A stretch of 64,000 nt of DNA from Aporhodopirellula aestuarii (GCF_023701485.1 NZ_JAMQBK010000081.1:80365-144364); one strand, 5' to 3'. Positions 47,806 through 58,324 are shown, counted from the first letter of the stretch. Numbers and translations are program-made. The notes: generated by a model from the letters alone, not told the origin.

Positions 47806-50800
47806 ATGAGTTCCCCATCGATGGCTCTCTCTCGTCGTTTTGCAGGTCGCTCGCAAGCTGCCAATCGCCAACGCAGACATCGTGAAAACGATCCGAAGAG
47901 GGGCGTCTCCAAGGCGAACGATGGCGGATTCGCCCGTCGCAGGCGTGCTGCGCTGCAGTTCCAAACGCTGGAGACGCGGCATCTCCTGGATGGCTTCGGT
48001 GTCCGATTCGCCTTTTTCGCCGCCGGTGGGACCGGCAATGAGCTCACTTCGCTCAACGTCGGTCAAACCTATTTGATGCGAACCTTCGTTCAGGACGAAC
48101 GGCCAGTTGAATCCTCCACCATTCCATCCGGCATTCTGCAAGCGGCATTCGACGTCCCTTACGATCCGTCTCTGTTGCAGTTTTCAGGGCCCATCACTTT
48201 AGGTAGCGAGTTTCAAACTGTACCCGGGCGACCTAACAGCGGAACGATCGAGTCGAACCGACTCGACAACCTGAACGGACGGGACGCCACCCAACCAAGC
48301 GGCGCGGAGCGCAGCGCTGAGTTTCTTTTTTTCGAAATCAATGTGACCGCGTTGTCAGCGGGTAGCGTCGACCTGGATGCAGTCAACGCGAACGAACCCA
48401 ACCTTCGAGCTGAATTCTATCTGCCCTTCGCGGAGGTCACCGAGTTTGATGTGACCGGTGACCAAATCGAGATCGTTGGTGGGGGAGTTGTCTTCACCAA
48501 CGCCACAAACCTGCAAGCCACCGAGGGTGGCAGTTCAGCGAGTTTCCAAGTTGCGCTGAATCGAGCGCCGTCCGCAGACGTCAGCTTCACCATCACGCCG
48601 CAGACTCCCAACCAAGTCACGCTTTCATCAACAACGCTGACTTTCACACCATCGAATTGGAACTTGCCGCAAACGGTCCAGATCACCGCAACCAACGACT
48701 CGGTCGCCGAAGCGAGCCTCAACGTTGCCTTGCAAACGAGCGTTCTAGCGAGCACCGATTCGAGCTTTAGCGGTGTCTCTGTTGATGACCTGAATGTGAC
48801 CGTCATCGATAACGACACCGCTGGCGTCTCGATCACGTCCACCTCGGGACTCATCACCAGTGAAAACGGACAAACGGCGACCACCCAGGTACGCCTCACA
48901 TCGGAACCGACGGTTCCGGTGACGATTAACTTCGTCTCAAGTAACACCAACGAAGGCACCGTGTCGCCGGCACAACTCGTGTTCACGCAATCTAACTGGA
49001 ATCAATTTCAAACACTCACGTTGACCGGCGTGGACGATGGGATCGTCGATGCCACGCAGAACTATCAAATCACCGGTTTGATCAACAGCAGCGATTCGTT
49101 CTACCAAAACGTCACCGTGCCTACGATCACGGCGAGCAATCTGAATACCACCGTCGCCGACCTCCTGATCCAACCGAGCTCCGGACTCGTTACGCGTGAG
49201 AATGGCCAAAGCGACGTTTTTAATGTGCGTTTGTCGTCGAAGCCCAACTCGAACGTAACCCTCAATCTGACGTCTTCCGACAGCAGCGAAGGAGTCGTCA
49301 ACAAACCGCAGTTGACGTTCACCCCTGAGAACTGGGACACCACCCAAGTCGTGATGGTCTCGGGCGTCAATGATGACCTGATCGACGGTCCGATCAGTTA
49401 CCAAATCAACATCACTCCTGATCCATCCAGCGATTCGGCGTATCGCAACCTCGCAACTCGCTCGGTCGCGGTCACCAATCAGGACGACGATACCGCCGGA
49501 CTGATCGTCTCGCAGCCGTCACCAACTTTCACGACCGAAGGTGCAACGACGACCTCATTCACGGTTCGTCTACAAACCCAGCCCACCGGTATCGTGACGA
49601 TCAACGTCGCCTCGAGCGACCAAACCGAGGGCACGGCGTCACCCACCTCGACCACGTTCAATTCCACGAACTGGAACCAGCCACAAACAATCACCATCAC
49701 TGGTGTCGACGATGTGACCAGCGATGGCGATGTTGAATACACCGTGACAGTCACGAGCAGTTCAACATCAGACCCGAGCTACAACTCGCTCGCCGCGATC
49801 ACGCGGACGCTGACCAACCAAGACAACGACATTCCTGGCGTGCTCCTGAGCGACACAACCGGTTTGCAAGTCGACGAAGACGGCGGCAGTGACACCTTCT
49901 CCATCCGCTTGCAAACCCAACCGCTCGGGAACGTGACCGTTCGGACGACCAGTAGCGATACCGGCGAAGTCACCGTTTCCCCCGCGACGGTGACCCTCAC
50001 ACCGCAGAACTGGAACCAGCCACAAACAATCACGCTCACAGGCGTAAACGACAACGTGGTCGACGGGCCGCAAACGGCCAATATCAATTTCGATCTCACC
50101 ACGAGCGCCGATACCGCGTACCGCACCGTTACCGTCAGCCCGATTACGGTGACCAACGTCGGGGACAGCGCACGCTTAATCGTTTCACCGATAGCGGGAC
50201 TCGTCACCAAGGAGGCTGGCGGACTCGATGGTTCAGACACGTTTGGCGTTCGTTTGTCAAAACAACCCACCACGAACGTGGTTATCGATATCGTCTCTTC
50301 GGACCCGAGCGAAGGCACGCCGACGGTATCTCAAATTACATTCACACCGAGCAATTTCGGCCAAGTCCAGGAGATCACCATCGCGGGTGTTGACGATGAT
50401 CTGACCGATGGAAACCAGACTTACCAAGTCTCTGTTAAACCAACATCTTCGAGCGATTCAGAGTACCGCGACCTAGCGACCACTTTCGTGACGCTGACCA
50501 ATGAAGACGATGACGTGCCGGGCCTGATTGTGTCGCAACCTTCGGTCGCCTTCACCTCCGAAGTCGGTTCGTCAAGCACGCTCACCACACGACTGCAAAC
50601 CCAGCCTACGGGTACCGTCAGCGTGACAGTCGCCGTGAGTGACGCCAGCGAAGCGTCGGTTTCCTCGTCGATGCTCACTTTCAATGCCGGCAACTGGGAC
50701 CAACCCCAGACGATCACGGTCACGGGGGTTGATGATCCGGCCACCGATGGCGACGTCGGCTACAACGTCACTTTTACCAGCACGTCGACGACCGACCCGG

Positions 50801-53800
50801 CATACAACTCGCTTGGTTCCGTTTCGCGTTCCCTGACAAACCGTGACAATGACCCCGCAGGTGTTGTGCTCGCGGGCACCGAAGGATTGCAGGTTGCCGA
50901 AGACGGCAGCACGGACACGTTCACCATTCGCTTGCAATCGCAACCGCTTTCAAACGTCACCATTCGGCTCGCCAGCACCGACACCGGCGAAGTCACAATC
51001 AGCCCGGCCACGTTAACGTTCACACCCGCAAACTGGAACACATCTCAAACCGTTACCCTCACGGGTGTCGATGACATTGCCGTTGACGGACCTCAAACCG
51101 CCAACATCACGTTTGATTTATCGACGAGCGACGACGCTGCGTACCGAAACGTCAGTGTCACACCGTTTTCGGTGACCAACACGGATAACGACGTGCCCGG
51201 CGTTAGCATCGTGACCGCGAGCCCGTTGCAAATCAGCGAGGCCGGCACGTCGGCGACGTTCACGGTCGCCCTCAACACGCCGCCGACACAGAACGTCACG
51301 ATTACAGCGACCTCCGGCGACACTTCCGAAGGCACGATATCGCCCAACACCATCACGTTCAATTCAACCAATTTCAACCAGCCTCAAACGTTTACGATTA
51401 CCGGCGTTGACGATCCACTCGTTGATGGTGACGTTTCATTCAATATCGTGCTCACCGCCGCGAGCGGCGACACGGCTTACGACGGCATCAGCATCTCGCC
51501 GATCTCGGTTGTCAACGCAAACGATGATGAGGGCGGTATCGAAGTCAACGCTGGCAACAACTTGACCGTCAGCGAAACAGGAACGACGACCACCTTCAGC
51601 GTCGTCCTCAAACGCCAACCCATTCAAGACGTCACCGTGCCGTTAGGCGTCACCGACGCGTCCGAACTCTCGATCAACAAGAACGAACTGCTGTTCACAA
51701 ACGCGAACTGGAACACACCTCAAATCGTCACGGTTACCGGAATCGCTGACAATACCGTTGATGCGGACGTTGTTTCAGCAGTCACCATTGGCCCTTCAAG
51801 CAGTAATGACCAAGAGTTCGACGAACTCGTCCTCACGCCGCTTTCAATCACCAACACGAACATTGACACCGCATCGCTTGCCGTCACGGCGAGTGACGTG
51901 ATCGAAGGCAACGCGGGCACCAACGCATCCATCGTCTACACCATCGAACTCTCTGGCGCCGTCCAGTCAGGCGTCACGCTCGATTACGCCACGTTTGAAC
52001 CGACCAGCGGTGTGGCAGCGAACGCCGGAATCGACTACACGTCACGGTCAGGCACGCTGTCGTTATCAGGAAACGACGGCGAAACGATGCAAATCAGCGT
52101 TCCGATTTTGGCAGACTCCGTCGTCGAAGCCCATGAAAGCATCGGTTTGCGATTGAGTGGACTGCGACTGGGAAGTTCCGGCGCAAGCGTCTCCGACGTC
52201 ACGCTTAGCACTCCCGAAGCCGTTGCCAGAATTCTTAACGATGACGCCGCCACACTCACGCTCGGGTCACTCGCCTCGCAATCGTTTGAAGGAGCCGGCG
52301 GCACGACGACCACGTTGACGGCGCAAGCCATCCTGTCGGCCGCCGTTCAAGGTGGAATCACGGCACGCTATGACACCACCGATGGAACTGCCACGGTGGC
52401 TGACGATGATTATGTCGCGACCTCTGGCACGCTCACCTTCGACGGGGGCGTATCAGAAACGAAAACGATCTCGGTCGAAATCATCGGCGATGACACTCCC
52501 GAGCCCGACGAAATGTTTGCGATCGCACTCAGCCAACTCGCCGCGACAGACCCTGTCATCCGAGACGCGGTCACGATCGTCGGCTCCTCGTTCAACCTCA
52601 CGATTCAAAACGATGATGCCCCGAGGCTCGTCATCCGCAATGTCACCACTGACTCCACCGAAGGTGAATCAGGTACCGGTCGCGTTTTCCGATTCGAAGT
52701 CGAACTCACCGATGACGTCAACGATCCCGATGGCTTCACCGTCCCCATCTCGACGGTCGACGGTTCGGCAACTGTCGCGGGAGGCGACTACACGGCCGCC
52801 AACTCGGTGCTCTCCTTCAATGGCAACGCGGGTGAAAAACAGACGTTTGAGGTGACTGTTACCGGCGATTCGGTCGTGGAGGCGGACGAAACATTCATCG
52901 TGCAATTGGGAGCCGTCTCAGGACTCGCAGATACTGCTGAGTTGATCATCCCGAACCCGCAGCTCACCGCGACGATTGAGAACGACGACACCGCATCGGT
53001 CACCCTTACCGCTTCCGAAACGACCGTCGTCGAAGGCAACAGTGGAACAGTCACGTCGATCACCTTCACGGCGTTGCTCACCGGTAACGTGCAAGATGAC
53101 TTCACGGTCAACTATCTATCGTCCGACGGCACCGCAACGGCAGCTGACAACGACTACGACACAGCCACCGGAACGCTCGCTTTTAGTGACACGTCGGGCG
53201 AGTCTCAAACGTTCACTGTCAATGTCCGTGGTGATAACCGCGTTGAACTCGCTGAAATGTTTTCGGTCGGACTCAGTTCGCTGAGTGGCCTATCCGATGC
53301 GGTCGCCTCTTCGGTAGGCCTTCCAAACGAACCGGTCACAATCTCAATTTCTGCCGACGACCGAGCTTCCCTTTCGCTCTCTACAGCCACATCTGTAGCC
53401 GAAGGTAACAGCGCCGCGGATGCCGGCGAGTTATCGTTCACGGTCACGTTATCGAATCCCATCAGCGGCGGTTTACAACTCGCGTACGGCACCGCGGACG
53501 GAACCGCCACCGCGGGAGAAGATTACGTGACCGCATCGGGAAATCTCATCTTCAGCGGGTCCGCAAACGAAACGCAAACCATCACCGTCAGTGCAATCTC
53601 CGATCTCATCGTCGAAACGAATGAGACATTCCGCATCGACTTGGGGGCGATCTCGGGATTGCCCGCGGACTTAGCCGATTTCATCGATGTCTTTTCGACC
53701 AGCGTGGTTGGAACGATCACCAACGACGACACGGCAACTCTGTCGATCAGTGGCCCAGACAGTATCGGCGAACCCGGCGGCCCCGGTGGCTCAACGTCGG

Positions 53801-54978
53801 CCGTCTACACCGTTTCGCTTTCGGCGGCCGTTCAGGGTGGCCTAAGCATCGGATACGCCACCAGCGACGACACCGCAGTCGCAGGCTCCGACTACGATGC
53901 CGCTAGCGGAACAATCTCATTCATCGGCACCTCCAATCAATCACAAACGATCACGGTGAACGTACGGGGCGATTCCAATCTCGAAGGCGATGAAGCGTTT
54001 GAAGTTGCTTTGCTAGAGTTGATAAACGTTGACGCAGCGATCACCTCCTCGATCAACGTCGCAAACCGCTCTGTCACCACCACCATCACCGATGACGACA
54101 GCGTTACTATCAGTTTCGCAAGCAGCACCAGCAGCGTGGCTGAAACGAACGGCAACCACACCGTCACTGTGGTGCTATCGACAACCGGCGGGGCCATCCT
54201 GACGCAACCCCTCGAAGTCGACGTGATCGTCCGCCAATCGAGTACCGCCGATTCCAACGACTACACGATCAACACCACACGCGTCGTTTTCCCGGTCGGC
54301 AGCGGCAACGGTTCGACGCAAACGATCACCCTGAATCTCGTCGACGACGGACAACTCGAAACGACCGAAATGATCGTGCTCGGCTTACAAACGGTGCAGG
54401 CGGGCCCAGGAGTAACCGTCACAAGCGATTCCCATACCGTCGCCGTAACCGACGATCCGTCCAACGCCGTTTTGGCGGGCTACGTTTGGGCCGACACGAA
54501 CGCGAACACCCAACGCGAATCGCACGAGATGGGAATTGGAGGAGTGAGATTGCGGTTAACTGGAGTGGACAACCAGGGCCAAACGGTGCAACGCACAACC
54601 ACAACCAACTCGCTCGGTCGCTATGAGTTCCGCGATCTCGCCGGCGGGACCTACCAAATCACGCAAGACCAACCGGGAGAATTCATCGACGCGGTCACAG
54701 TACGAGGAACGATCACTCCGCCTTCAGGAACGAGTGTCACCAGCGGAACCACGGGCACCAACACGATCTCCCAAATCGTGCTTCCCGCCTCCGGACAAGG
54801 AGACGGGTTCGGCTTCACCGAGCGGGGATATCGCGCCTCCGCCATCCCGTCGACGTCCTTCCAAGCACGATCGTCGAGCACCACAACTTCCACGGCGACG
54901 CGACCTTCCGCCATCGAGATCCCACAAAACACTGCGACATCGAACAGCGTATTGGATAGCCTGTTCGCCAACTGGTAA
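47806..54978 (+). CDS. 2390-residue surface protein with tandem Calx-beta-type repeats
   Basis: Arg-rich leader, then LQFQTLETRHLLDGFGVRF, the planctomycete extracellular signature. A cohesin-like domain at about 65-205 (AAFDVPYDPSLLQFSGP) is like that of the 436-residue protein. Ten modules of about 110 residues follow, each with a core of the type NWNQPQTITITGVDD, then six or seven Calx-beta domains (DGTATAADNDYDTATGTLAF is typical), then an SdrD-B-like end (GYVWADTNANTQRESHEMG) and a Ser/Thr-rich tail. Calx-beta domains bind calcium in other proteins, so a calcium-stiffened surface fibre or adhesin is inferred. No cysteine was seen. ATG 47806 has no clear Shine-Dalgarno site; ATG 47821 is an alternative. 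Confidence 0.9.
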   Translation: MSSPSMALSRRFAGRSQAANRQRRHRENDPKRGVSKANDGGFARRRRAALQFQTLETRHLLDGFGVRFAFFAAGGTGNELTSLNVGQTYLMRTFVQDERPVESSTIPSGILQAAFDVPYDPSLLQFSGPITLGSEFQTVPGRPNSGTIESNRLDNLNGRDATQPSGAERSAEFLFFEINVTALSAGSVDLDAVNANEPNLRAEFYLPFAEVTEFDVTGDQIEIVGGGVVFTNATNLQATEGGSSASFQVALNRAPSADVSFTITPQTPNQVTLSSTTLTFTPSNWNLPQTVQITATNDSVAEASLNVALQTSVLASTDSSFSGVSVDDLNVTVIDNDTAGVSITSTSGLITSENGQTATTQVRLTSEPTVPVTINFVSSNTNEGTVSPAQLVFTQSNWNQFQTLTLTGVDDGIVDATQNYQITGLINSSDSFYQNVTVPTITASNLNTTVADLLIQPSSGLVTRENGQSDVFNVRLSSKPNSNVTLNLTSSDSSEGVVNKPQLTFTPENWDTTQVVMVSGVNDDLIDGPISYQINITPDPSSDSAYRNLATRSVAVTNQDDDTAGLIVSQPSPTFTTEGATTTSFTVRLQTQPTGIVTINVASSDQTEGTASPTSTTFNSTNWNQPQTITITGVDDVTSDGDVEYTVTVTSSSTSDPSYNSLAAITRTLTNQDNDIPGVLLSDTTGLQVDEDGGSDTFSIRLQTQPLGNVTVRTTSSDTGEVTVSPATVTLTPQNWNQPQTITLTGVNDNVVDGPQTANINFDLTTSADTAYRTVTVSPITVTNVGDSARLIVSPIAGLVTKEAGGLDGSDTFGVRLSKQPTTNVVIDIVSSDPSEGTPTVSQITFTPSNFGQVQEITIAGVDDDLTDGNQTYQVSVKPTSSSDSEYRDLATTFVTLTNEDDDVPGLIVSQPSVAFTSEVGSSSTLTTRLQTQPTGTVSVTVAVSDASEASVSSSMLTFNAGNWDQPQTITVTGVDDPATDGDVGYNVTFTSTSTTDPAYNSLGSVSRSLTNRDNDPAGVVLAGTEGLQVAEDGSTDTFTIRLQSQPLSNVTIRLASTDTGEVTISPATLTFTPANWNTSQTVTLTGVDDIAVDGPQTANITFDLSTSDDAAYRNVSVTPFSVTNTDNDVPGVSIVTASPLQISEAGTSATFTVALNTPPTQNVTITATSGDTSEGTISPNTITFNSTNFNQPQTFTITGVDDPLVDGDVSFNIVLTAASGDTAYDGISISPISVVNANDDEGGIEVNAGNNLTVSETGTTTTFSVVLKRQPIQDVTVPLGVTDASELSINKNELLFTNANWNTPQIVTVTGIADNTVDADVVSAVTIGPSSSNDQEFDELVLTPLSITNTNIDTASLAVTASDVIEGNAGTNASIVYTIELSGAVQSGVTLDYATFEPTSGVAANAGIDYTSRSGTLSLSGNDGETMQISVPILADSVVEAHESIGLRLSGLRLGSSGASVSDVTLSTPEAVARILNDDAATLTLGSLASQSFEGAGGTTTTLTAQAILSAAVQGGITARYDTTDGTATVADDDYVATSGTLTFDGGVSETKTISVEIIGDDTPEPDEMFAIALSQLAATDPVIRDAVTIVGSSFNLTIQNDDAPRLVIRNVTTDSTEGESGTGRVFRFEVELTDDVNDPDGFTVPISTVDGSATVAGGDYTAANSVLSFNGNAGEKQTFEVTVTGDSVVEADETFIVQLGAVSGLADTAELIIPNPQLTATIENDDTASVTLTASETTVVEGNSGTVTSITFTALLTGNVQDDFTVNYLSSDGTATAADNDYDTATGTLAFSDTSGESQTFTVNVRGDNRVELAEMFSVGLSSLSGLSDAVASSVGLPNEPVTISISADDRASLSLSTATSVAEGNSAADAGELSFTVTLSNPISGGLQLAYGTADGTATAGEDYVTASGNLIFSGSANETQTITVSAISDLIVETNETFRIDLGAISGLPADLADFIDVFSTSVVGTITNDDTATLSISGPDSIGEPGGPGGSTSAVYTVSLSAAVQGGLSIGYATSDDTAVAGSDYDAASGTISFIGTSNQSQTITVNVRGDSNLEGDEAFEVALLELINVDAAITSSINVANRSVTTTITDDDSVTISFASSTSSVAETNGNHTVTVVLSTTGGAILTQPLEVDVIVRQSSTADSNDYTINTTRVVFPVGSGNGSTQTITLNLVDDGQLETTEMIVLGLQTVQAGPGVTVTSDSHTVAVTDDPSNAVLAGYVWADTNANTQRESHEMGIGGVRLRLTGVDNQGQTVQRTTTTNSLGRYEFRDLAGGTYQITQDQPGEFIDAVTVRGTITPPSGTSVTSGTTGTNTISQIVLPASGQGDGFGFTERGYRASAIPSTSFQARSSSTTTSTATRPSAIEIPQNTATSNSVLDSLFANW
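49152..51190 (+). repeat. Higher-order tandem duplication of a three-module block
   Basis: Modules 3-4-5 (about 49152-50163) and 6-7-8 (about 50164-51190) match in order, each block about 340 residues. For example GLIVSQPS opens module 4 and module 7, and VDGPQTANINFDL recurs as VDGPQTANITFDL in modules 5 and 8. The neighbouring modules fit less well, so the block itself was duplicated. Confidence 0.8.
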
Positions 54979-55011
54979 CGTGACGAACGACAGCCCTTTT
55001 TGTGACTCGAT

Positions 55012-57099
55012 CTACTGAGCGGCTTTGTCAGCCGCCTCAGCTTGCGACTTGCGAAGAGCTTCGCGGAACTCTGCCAATTGTCGTTCCAGAGGTGGAGAGT
55101 GCGGCATTAGCTCGCAAGCTCGCGTCTGCATTTCGATCGCCGCTTCGATGTTTCCCACGGCGAAATAACAACGGGCACATGTATCCATGAGTGCCGGTTG
55201 CTGAGGTGTCAGCTGCAACGACTCTTTGCTGTACCGCAGCGCCCTGGCGGTGTCACCGGTCGTGTTGCTGACCAACCACGCGTACGCATTGAGTCGCTTG
55301 GCCAACTCGCTTTTGGATGGCTGAAACGGCCCTGCACGCAACATCGAGTTTCTCGTATCCTCGACTTCGCTAAACGCTTGCCGGATTTGTTCATCGAGGG
55401 TTACCGACACCGATTCTTTCCATTTCGTGTCCCCATCGAGTCGGTACATGGCAATCAGGATATCGATGTTCTCTTTGTTCATCTCAAAAGCTTTCCGCAG
55501 CACCGGTTTGGCCGCTTCGGTTTCGCCTTGTTCGACCATCAGCAAACCCCGGTGGAAATCCATGTTGCTTTGGACGACGGTGTAAGAGAAACGTCGTGCG
55601 ATCAGCCGATCTCGGAATTCGTTATCTTGATCGATCCGTCGGGTCAACGGTTCGAGCGTTTTGATCACGTCCGCATGACGAAGCAGTTCACCCAACATCG
55701 TCGCGAGCTGTAACCTCGCGAAGGACGAAACAGCGGTATCGATCGGCAATCGATCGATCACGATCTCGTACTCTCGCTCAGCCCATTGAAACAATCCGCG
55801 GTCGACGAGTTGGGTGGCGATCTCGATGTGGGCTTCGGCGTGATTCTCAATCGTCTGAGGATGCATCGGCGCCGGTTGGTTCGGATTAAAAGGGCCACCG
55901 TCGTCGGGACGCACTTCATCATCGCTTTGGACGACACGTTCGGGCAGCGGATTGATCGCCAGAGCGATTTCTGCCAGAGCGGACGCATCCTCCTCACGCC
56001 CCACGCGGCTATACGCTTCCGCGGCGGAGTAGAGCAGGATCGGGCTCTTGCGATACAGATCCTGATGGACGGCATGCATCGCGACGACCGCTTCGTAGAG
56101 CGAGTGGTCGAGTGCCCAGGTCGCTGTTTCGATCAGGTTGCGTGTCCGCGATGGGATCAGGTCCACGTTTGCAACGACAATCTCCAACGCTTCCTCTTTC
56201 GAACCGCGAGCGATGGCCCGCTCCGCCGTGATCCAGATGAGTTTCAACAGCTCGCTCGTGGAGACTTGCCGCTCGCTCATCGAGCCGGCCTCATCAGGGC
56301 TGAGCTGATCACGATTTTGTTTGATCAGATCGCCCCACGCGTGTGTTTCCAAACGACCATGCCGGAGATCGGCGGCGTATTGCATCAACCACAAACTGCT
56401 GATCCGATCCTGACCCCGCAGCGTGTCTTCGATCTGCGAGGCTTCGAAATCATCGCGGTCTTCTTCGACCGCCTCGTGCGTTTTTGTCGATCCGTCGGAA
56501 ACGAGATCAAGCGTTTGCGAATGCTTGCGTGTTTCGAGACCCATCAGAGCCAGAGCGGCTGCCCGAGCGAGCACCGGTTCCGTCTCGAACCGGGCCAACC
56601 GCAACAGCGGCGAGAACGCGTCACGGCGGGGCAACTCCGCCAACGAGTCGATCCGACCGCGTCGCTGAGAAACGCTGTGTGATCCGTATTCCGACAACAG
56701 CTCCCGGGCCTCCGCCGAATCCGACGGCGTCGACCACTGGACCCGCAACCCGCTGGTCAGCCGTCTGGCCACAATTGCGACTTCGTTGTCAGGATGGTTG
56801 CGGGCTTCGCGCAGCTGATCGAACGCAGCCAGTCCGATCCGCATCAATCGGTCGCGACATCGAATTCGCGTCGCATAACTGTTTGACGCGAGACCTTCAA
56901 TCAATTCCGCGATCTCCTTTTCGTCCGCGGTAGACGGGTCCGACAACGCCTCACGCTGGGAACGAGAATTTGAGTCAGCACTGCCGCTAGAATCCGAGGC
57001 CTGCGTCGTCGACGCGGGCGCACCCTGTTCACCAGCAGCACAAAGTCCGTTACCGGATGTCAACGTTAGAAATGTCGCCATCACAAGGCACCGCAGCAT
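55012..57099 (-). CDS. Exported TPR protein
   Basis: 695 residues from ATG 57099 (MLRCLVMATFLTLTSGNG signal-like start). ATG 57147 or TTG 57165 would extend it slightly. An Ala/Ser-rich stretch follows, then a HEAT-like helical part at about 60-250 (ARAAALALMGLETRK) and TPR repeats, including ILLYSAAEAYSRVGREEDAS near 350 and a C-terminal CARCYFAVGNIEAAIEMQTR. It is a helical scaffold for protein contacts, probably periplasmic. Cys in GLCAAG is not a convincing lipobox. Convergent with the 2390-residue gene, 33 bases apart. Partners unknown. Confidence 0.8.
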   Translation of the reverse strand: MLRCLVMATFLTLTSGNGLCAAGEQGAPASTTQASDSSGSADSNSRSQREALSDPSTADEKEIAELIEGLASNSYATRIRCRDRLMRIGLAAFDQLREARNHPDNEVAIVARRLTSGLRVQWSTPSDSAEARELLSEYGSHSVSQRRGRIDSLAELPRRDAFSPLLRLARFETEPVLARAAALALMGLETRKHSQTLDLVSDGSTKTHEAVEEDRDDFEASQIEDTLRGQDRISSLWLMQYAADLRHGRLETHAWGDLIKQNRDQLSPDEAGSMSERQVSTSELLKLIWITAERAIARGSKEEALEIVVANVDLIPSRTRNLIETATWALDHSLYEAVVAMHAVHQDLYRKSPILLYSAAEAYSRVGREEDASALAEIALAINPLPERVVQSDDEVRPDDGGPFNPNQPAPMHPQTIENHAEAHIEIATQLVDRGLFQWAEREYEIVIDRLPIDTAVSSFARLQLATMLGELLRHADVIKTLEPLTRRIDQDNEFRDRLIARRFSYTVVQSNMDFHRGLLMVEQGETEAAKPVLRKAFEMNKENIDILIAMYRLDGDTKWKESVSVTLDEQIRQAFSEVEDTRNSMLRAGPFQPSKSELAKRLNAYAWLVSNTTGDTARALRYSKESLQLTPQQPALMDTCARCYFAVGNIEAAIEMQTRACELMPHSPPLERQLAEFREALRKSQAEAADKAAQ

Positions 57100-57491
57100 T
57101 GGCAGTGAGTGTGAAAACGTCAAAACGGTCGGAAAAGCGGGGAACATCGGCAGTATCGTCCGCAAAAAATTTAGATTTCGAATGCACCCAGCAGGCGGGC
57201 CGGTGCGACGTCTTTACTTTACCAAATGGGCACCACATCCAGCGCCCGGGCCATCTGTAATATGAACGAATCCCCCGGAAAGTCTGTATTTTCGCTGTAA
57301 AAAGGCTTCAGCCCGGCCTCAAAACATTTGCTATACTTGGGTTTCATAATTAAGCTGAAGTTGCGAATTCCAGAGCTGGCATCGATCGCCAAATCCCCAG
57401 CCACCTTTTCTGTTCGCGATGCTTCCGCTCGACGCGACCCAAGTCCCGATTGACGACTCGTGTTTCCGCCCCTTCTAGGATCTTGTCTGCG
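57100..57491. promoter_or_regulatory. Divergent intergenic region with a candidate -10 box
   Basis: It lies between two outward-facing genes. TATACT at 57332-57337 resembles a -10 box for the plus-strand gene, but the expected -35 is poor and the start codon is 155 bases away. No gene seen. Confidence 0.35.
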
Positions 57492-58229
57492 ATGAAACTT
57501 CGCTTCAACCTCATTCTGAATCTCGTTGTAGGACTCGTGGCCATTGCGGCGACCGCACCCGCGACGACCGTCCAGGCCCAATCCGCCATTCTGTCGGAGA
57601 TCTATGGCCGAGGTGTCCACGCCTACAACGCGGGACGTTATGACAAGGCGTCGGAGTGGTTGAGCATGGCGATCACCAACGGATTTCAAGATCCACGTGC
57701 CTACTATTTCCGTGGGCTTGCCGCAGCAGCCAGTGGACGGGCACAGGAAGCTAAAACTGATTTTCAACAGGGTGCCGAAATCGAAGCCCGTGGTGCCTTT
57801 GGTGACATCGTCGGACGCTCGTTGGCACGTATCCAAGGTCCAACCCGGATTGAACTCGAAGACGCCCGCGAAGCAGCAAGATTGAAGGCGTTGGCCCTCG
57901 GCGTCTCACGCTCTCAAGCCCGCTACGGTGAACTCGGTGTGCCCGCCGCCGGAGCGGCTCCCAACAATGCGACCGCCGCGACGCCACGAAAAGTGATGCC
58001 CCCCGCTGCCCCTCCGGTCGACGACCCGTTCGCCGATGACATGGGCGGCGATCCGGTAGTCGAATCCAACGACATGCTCGAAGGCGCCATGGATAATTCG
58101 ATCCTCGGCGATGATGGCGGTGCAGCAACCCCTGAACCCACCGAAAGCAGCAACCCGTTTGACAGCGGCCCGTCGGACGATCCCTTCGGTGGTGGCGGTG
58201 CGATGGACGATCCCTTCGGCGGATTCTAA
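57492..58229 (+). CDS. Secreted TPR-domain protein with DDPFGG tail
   Basis: 245 residues from ATG 57492. The signal peptide starts MKLRFNLILNLVVGLVAIAA and is cut near VQA-QS. Two TPR-like helix pairs follow (GRGVHAYNAGRYDKASEWL, AYYFRGLAAAASGRAQEAKT), then a charged helical part and a low-complexity Ala/Pro/Asp tail with DDPFADD and DDPFGG repeats that end at the last residue. The tail may be a recognition or sorting segment; this is speculation. Convergent with the CobW-like gene, 180 bases apart, with a terminator between. Confidence 0.78.
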   Translation: MKLRFNLILNLVVGLVAIAATAPATTVQAQSAILSEIYGRGVHAYNAGRYDKASEWLSMAITNGFQDPRAYYFRGLAAAASGRAQEAKTDFQQGAEIEARGAFGDIVGRSLARIQGPTRIELEDAREAARLKALALGVSRSQARYGELGVPAAGAAPNNATAATPRKVMPPAAPPVDDPFADDMGGDPVVESNDMLEGAMDNSILGDDGGAATPEPTESSNPFDSGPSDDPFGGGGAMDDPFGGF

Positions 58230-58301
58230 GTTCTCGCGACTCGGCGAAGTCTCTGTTGCTGAAGCAGCATGCCGGTTTCTCTGATGAGAATCGACATCAT
58301 C

Positions 58302-58324
58302 AAAAAACCGCCCTTACTGGCGGT
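58302..58324 (-). terminator. Rho-independent terminator of the CobW-like gene
   Basis: On the minus strand ACCGCC pairs with GGCGGT around AGTAAG and is followed by six Ts. It lies 85 bases after the stop of the CobW-like gene. Confidence 0.75.
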
